Origin: Syngnathus acus
Lineage: Eukaryota; Chordata; Actinopteri; Syngnathiformes; Syngnathidae
Length of the DNA: 64,000 bases
Reading direction: 5' to 3'
Assembly: GCF_901709675.1 (NCBI RefSeq)
Contig: NC_051102.1
Coordinates: 6,979,412-7,043,411 of the forward strand
The notes beneath the pieces are model-generated. The model searched no databases, was not told where the DNA came from, and saw only the letters and a list, made by a program, of their open reading frames with translations. The first letter of the stretch is position 1. Each line of letters opens with the position of its first letter. Positions 60,053 to 64,000 of the stretch are shown piece by piece. The position numbers were made by a program, and so were the translations under genes.

Positions 60053-63000
60053 AAAATATTTTCTTTAAAAATGTTTTTTCAAATATTATAAAAAAATTTG
60101 CTAACCCACCACCCCAGAAAAATACACACTTTTAGTTCTCACTTGTAGCCACTCAATATTTTGACATTCCCTCGCATCCCAATAGTATTAAATCATGTTG
60201 GAGTTGTTGGAAAGTGCTGAGAGATGAACCCAAGCTGCCGTGGCAGAGTCCAATCCTCTCCCTGTTGCCATGACAACCCCCTTTCAAGACAATTTTCATT
60301 TAAAAAGAGATTTTATTGGATTATTTTACTGTTAATAAAACCACAGTGCTCTTGTCCTTGTTTCTGGACTGACTGGTGAAACCCGAGTCCGTCCTGTCCG
60401 AGTAAAAATGAGACTTTTAAAAAGCCCAATCTCAACAACTTCTTGAAATAACACACCTCCTGTCTCTCTCTCTCTCTCTTTTTTTTTCTTTTTTCTCCTT
60501 TTCATGTTTTCTCTGGGCAAGCATAAAAGCCCGCCAAGCTGATTTTCATCTTCAGGAGCAGACATCTGGAGCGCACATCCCCAACTTGATCATCTAAATC
60601 TCTGCCATGATTACACTTTGCCATGTTGACCCGCAATGATGTAACCACTTTTTTTTTTTGGCATCAGAACCCCCCCACCCCCCCTTTCGCCGAGTATTAT
60701 ATTCTTCATCTTTCTGAGATTTGCCCCCCTCTCACACTCTGCCATCAGGATTAAAAGTCTTAATCTTATTCCTAATGCCATTCCCAGCACTAGCTCAATA
60801 GGACTAAATAAGTTTAGGAGGATGGATTTTGGAAGGCTCCCAGATGATTTTATGCTCCGGCTGTATTGGCCGGGAGACGGTTTTGAGACATTATGCTGTA
60901 TTATAACTACAGATGGCCGGCGGCATTTAGCAGCCTCCAGGGAGGGGCAACTCTCCACTATTGATGCATCCTTGAAATATCATTTGAGGACACGTTTCGG
61001 GCTTGTTAACCCAACTTCAGAATTATTTCAAGGCAGTTCTACAGTATAAGTGCAAAGTGAGTAGTACTGAGTCATTCAGTCACATTTCCACCACGTCATT
61101 CCTTTTTTTGTTTTGTGACCACATTGTCATCTCGGAATCGTAATTAGGCAAGGTTTACACACTAGCTTGAGCCACGTGACTTGAGCAATGAACAGAAGGT
61201 CTTCGAAAATTACGTGCCGGTGCTTGAGTCACACTTTGAGGCTTAGTTGTGCACATTCATAATCGCTCATCAAATATTTGAATGAGTCAAACACCCCCTT
61301 CTTGAAACAACCATGCATGAGTCAGCGCACGTTCAGTACTCGACTCCCCAGCTCTTCCCTTGGATGTTCAGCGTGGTGACATTTTGGTTCTGCTCGCTCA
61401 TTAAGTATGCAGTCAGAGTCAGAGCTGCTGCAGAGTGGTCTAATAGAGGAATCAGGAGCCAGTGTGAGAGAAAGGCTCCAAAGACGTTCGGCCTCTCGTC
61501 TTCATCCCTGCGCTGGCCAATTAACTTCCTTTCACTCACTTGCGTGCTAAATTCCTCCTCCCGTTCCCTTCGTTCACAAAGCTCACTCGTCACCAAATTG
61601 AATGTCATTCATACCTCTTTCCATTTTCCAGCAGTAAAAGCTCGGCTGCTCTTTCCTCACGTGATGTTTTATGGCGCCATCTCATTTGGCGGCGGTCCCT
61701 AAAAGCATTTGGCGAAAGGTCACAAACGTTTATTTCCCTTCAAGGTGACAATTAGATGGTGTTGAGAGGGAAGCCCGGGGAATACCAAGTTCATCCTCTC
61801 CTTCCCCTGCTAAGAGTGACGTAACTCCCCCTGTACCAATTCAGGGAGTAAATCATAAATGGTAAAATAAAAAAGTTTTCTCTGAAGTGGCCAATAAGCC
61901 TTTGTAAGGTGAGAGGACTCAAGCTTGTCAAAGAAAGACGGAAAGTAGCGATAAGACATTGGCAATATTGCAAGTGGACCACCCGAGGCAATAAAGCACG
62001 CAACATTAATCACCGTTTTCATCTCGCCGGCTTGTCTCAGAGGCTGACTCACTCTTTATTAGCAGCTCCGTTGCCATCAGCTGCTCACAGCCTGCAAAAA
62101 CACACCATCATGTCAGTTCAGACTTACTGGACTGTTTTGGACCACCTAGCGGATTCCGACCGGACGTTCGGGCCGCGGTATTAAATCATCGCGACAAAGC
62201 GGCGGGATTTGATGCTGTTTTGCCAATGTTAAGCTCATATGCAGATTTATCGTCCTGGAAGGATTTTGTAAAGCTACAAAGGTCACTTTGGCTCACATCT
62301 GTAAAATCTGATCAGTTTCCATGGCGGAATGGATCGGCCGACAGTAGTAGCTGGGAAAATATCGAAAGGTTGTCCTCGTCTGTTTACTTATGCACGCTTT
62401 ACTCTTATGTCATCCACGAGTTTATTTTGAAGAGCCGCTGGTTGCAAAAAGCCACTCGCTGAGTCAGGCAAAACTCTTCCCACGTCTGGTTCAAATTGAG
62501 GTGGAGGTGAGTGCCAGTGGAATGAGTTTTGCCTTGAGCCCAGTCATTATGCATATTGGCCCCCGACTACTGCATTACATAATGAGAGCGCTAAAGAGCC
62601 TTTTCAAAGTTTTTGCTAAAGCAAAGCCACAAAATTGAATTTTGGACTTTTTTTTTTAAAGCTCTCGTCACTTATTTGAGTCACAAGCGTCGAGGGCAAG
62701 TGTAGCATCCTACGAAGATATTTTGATATATTATCTGGTTTATAGCTAAACAGCTTGCAAATTTGCCTTAATTGGCTGTATTTGAAGCTTTTATGTATTT
62801 CAAGTGTGTTACACTGTGTGTGTCCTCATATAGTGTGTCATTGAAGCGAGAAGGCTATATTTCTAAATTATATAAGCACTTTCTGGGAGGTGGCGCGGAT
62901 TAATCACAGATTAAATGAAGGACACGTTGATACAATCAGTTTCTTGCTGACTCATGCCCTTGCTGGGCTGCTGCTCCATTGATTGACTGTCAGATGAAAA

Positions 63001-64000
63001 CACTGCCATTCAAAGAAGCATGAGTTTGACTCACAGCCTTTGTTGGAAAAAGACTGATGGAAAAAATGACATGAATATGACCGTGAGACAAAGAGGAAGC
63101 TGTTGACACAACTGTGTTAAAAAAAAAAAAAAAAATGTGCATTGTATCTCATCCTGATTAGGTGACCTGAACAGGTTTTAGGGATGGAAATAATTTCCTG
63201 GATGACTCAGGGGAAGATTAAATAGGGAGATTCAGGAGCTTCGCTGAAACTAAGGTGAAATATCGAAAAAAAAATGGATGCCATGGAAGTGGAAGTAGCT
63301 GTGTATGACGATGCACATAGGAAATGTGGCCACCTTCTTCGTCCAGAATATTTTTCCATTTGAACTTGCACTCAATGGGTCAAAGGTTCCCATTTGGTTT
63401 TTCGATTTGTCTTTCTTCCTGTCGGTGAGTAGCAGCATCTCTCTTGGACTGGAAACCAACGCATTGCATTTGACTTTACTCAACTCTGCCAGAAGCGTAT
63501 TGATCGGAGTTGTGTTGATTTCAGATTGCGTGTATTGCACACGCACTTTTGCTTCCCGCTCTCACCGCTCAAAAGCTTACCCACTTTACCTGACAGCTTT
63601 ACAATGATGTTTTGGTAGGCAATCTTGACCCCCCCCCCCCCCCTTCCTCTCAAGCAGCACTTTGACCTTGGTGAGGACAACAGCTTCGTGTTTTACTTCA
63701 GTGATGCTTAGCCATCTGCAGAAACACAAATAGCACCCAAATAGGAAAACTAAACATAAATTAGAGAAGTGCATCATATGATCGACTTTGAGTAGTTCAC
63801 AATTTGCCAGTCAAGGACGCATAAATCCAAATATGGCAGGCTTTCAAATAGTTTTTATTGCTGGTGGAAAAAGACAACGATAGCTTTTTTCTCATTGGCA
63901 TTTATTAAGCCCCTGTTTGTGTAACCTGCTCTTTTTGGATCCAAGGGAAGCTTGAGGTATACACAGAGGGTGTTTCATACAATGGAGTCCTTCCAAAAGC

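Larger units (their letters stand above)
54445..64000. other. Non-coding tail of the window, possible enhancer-rich intron
   Basis: I find no segment with both splice signals and a recognisable protein. The stretch holds several simple repeats, an 18-base G-run (55825-55842), and AT-rich blocks rich in homeodomain/octamer words (for example 60720-61050, 61320-61700, 62490-62640). It may be the long first intron of the unidentified gene at 54 kb. Confidence 0.4.

Overview
This window is a stretch of vertebrate nuclear DNA, almost certainly from a compact teleost fish genome. Genes are split into many short exons with GT-AG introns, the proteins are full-length vertebrate orthologues, and introns and spacers are mostly small. 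(CA)n/(TG)n microsatellites, MITE-like palindromic repeats and long G-runs fill much of the rest. I cannot name the species. No bacterial, phage, plasmid or CRISPR features were seen.

Layout. 1-4668 is the start of the first intron of gnal, read on the minus strand, and 4669-5161 is gnal coding exon 1 of the XL form inside a CpG-rich island. 6315-8354 (-) is pak1ip1, ten exons. 8355-8934 is a short divergent promoter with a perfect NRF-1 palindrome. 8935-11198 (+) is an endoU-type endoribonuclease, seven exons. 13065-18688 (-) is cc2d1b, about 23 exons, with a 21-bp coding minisatellite. 20030-22771 (-) is alg3, nine exons, one of whose introns looks like a U12-type AT-AC intron. 26800-34894 (+) is klhl24, seven coding exons with an upstream non-coding exon. 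37626-47293 (+) is yeats2, 28 coding exons. 48731-52575 (-) is map6d1, three exons. From about 53.7 kb to the end I find no recognisable protein gene, only a CpG/NRF-1/CRE-type promoter, two candidate short 5' exons of an unidentified gene, and about 9 kb of non-coding sequence that may hold conserved enhancers.

The genes do not form one pathway. They are a G-protein alpha subunit, a ribosome-biogenesis WD40 protein, an RNA endonuclease, an ESCRT-III (CHMP4) regulator, an ER mannosyltransferase, a Kelch/CUL3 adaptor, a histone-acyl reader of the ATAC complex, and a microtubule/membrane protein. Their neighbourhood is informative: alg3, klhl24, yeats2 and map6d1 lie together on human 3q27, so the right half is an old conserved block. 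Exon boundaries were read by eye from splice signals, reading frame and remembered vertebrate homologues. In the multi-exon genes every splice phase closes, which supports the models, but no alignment was run.
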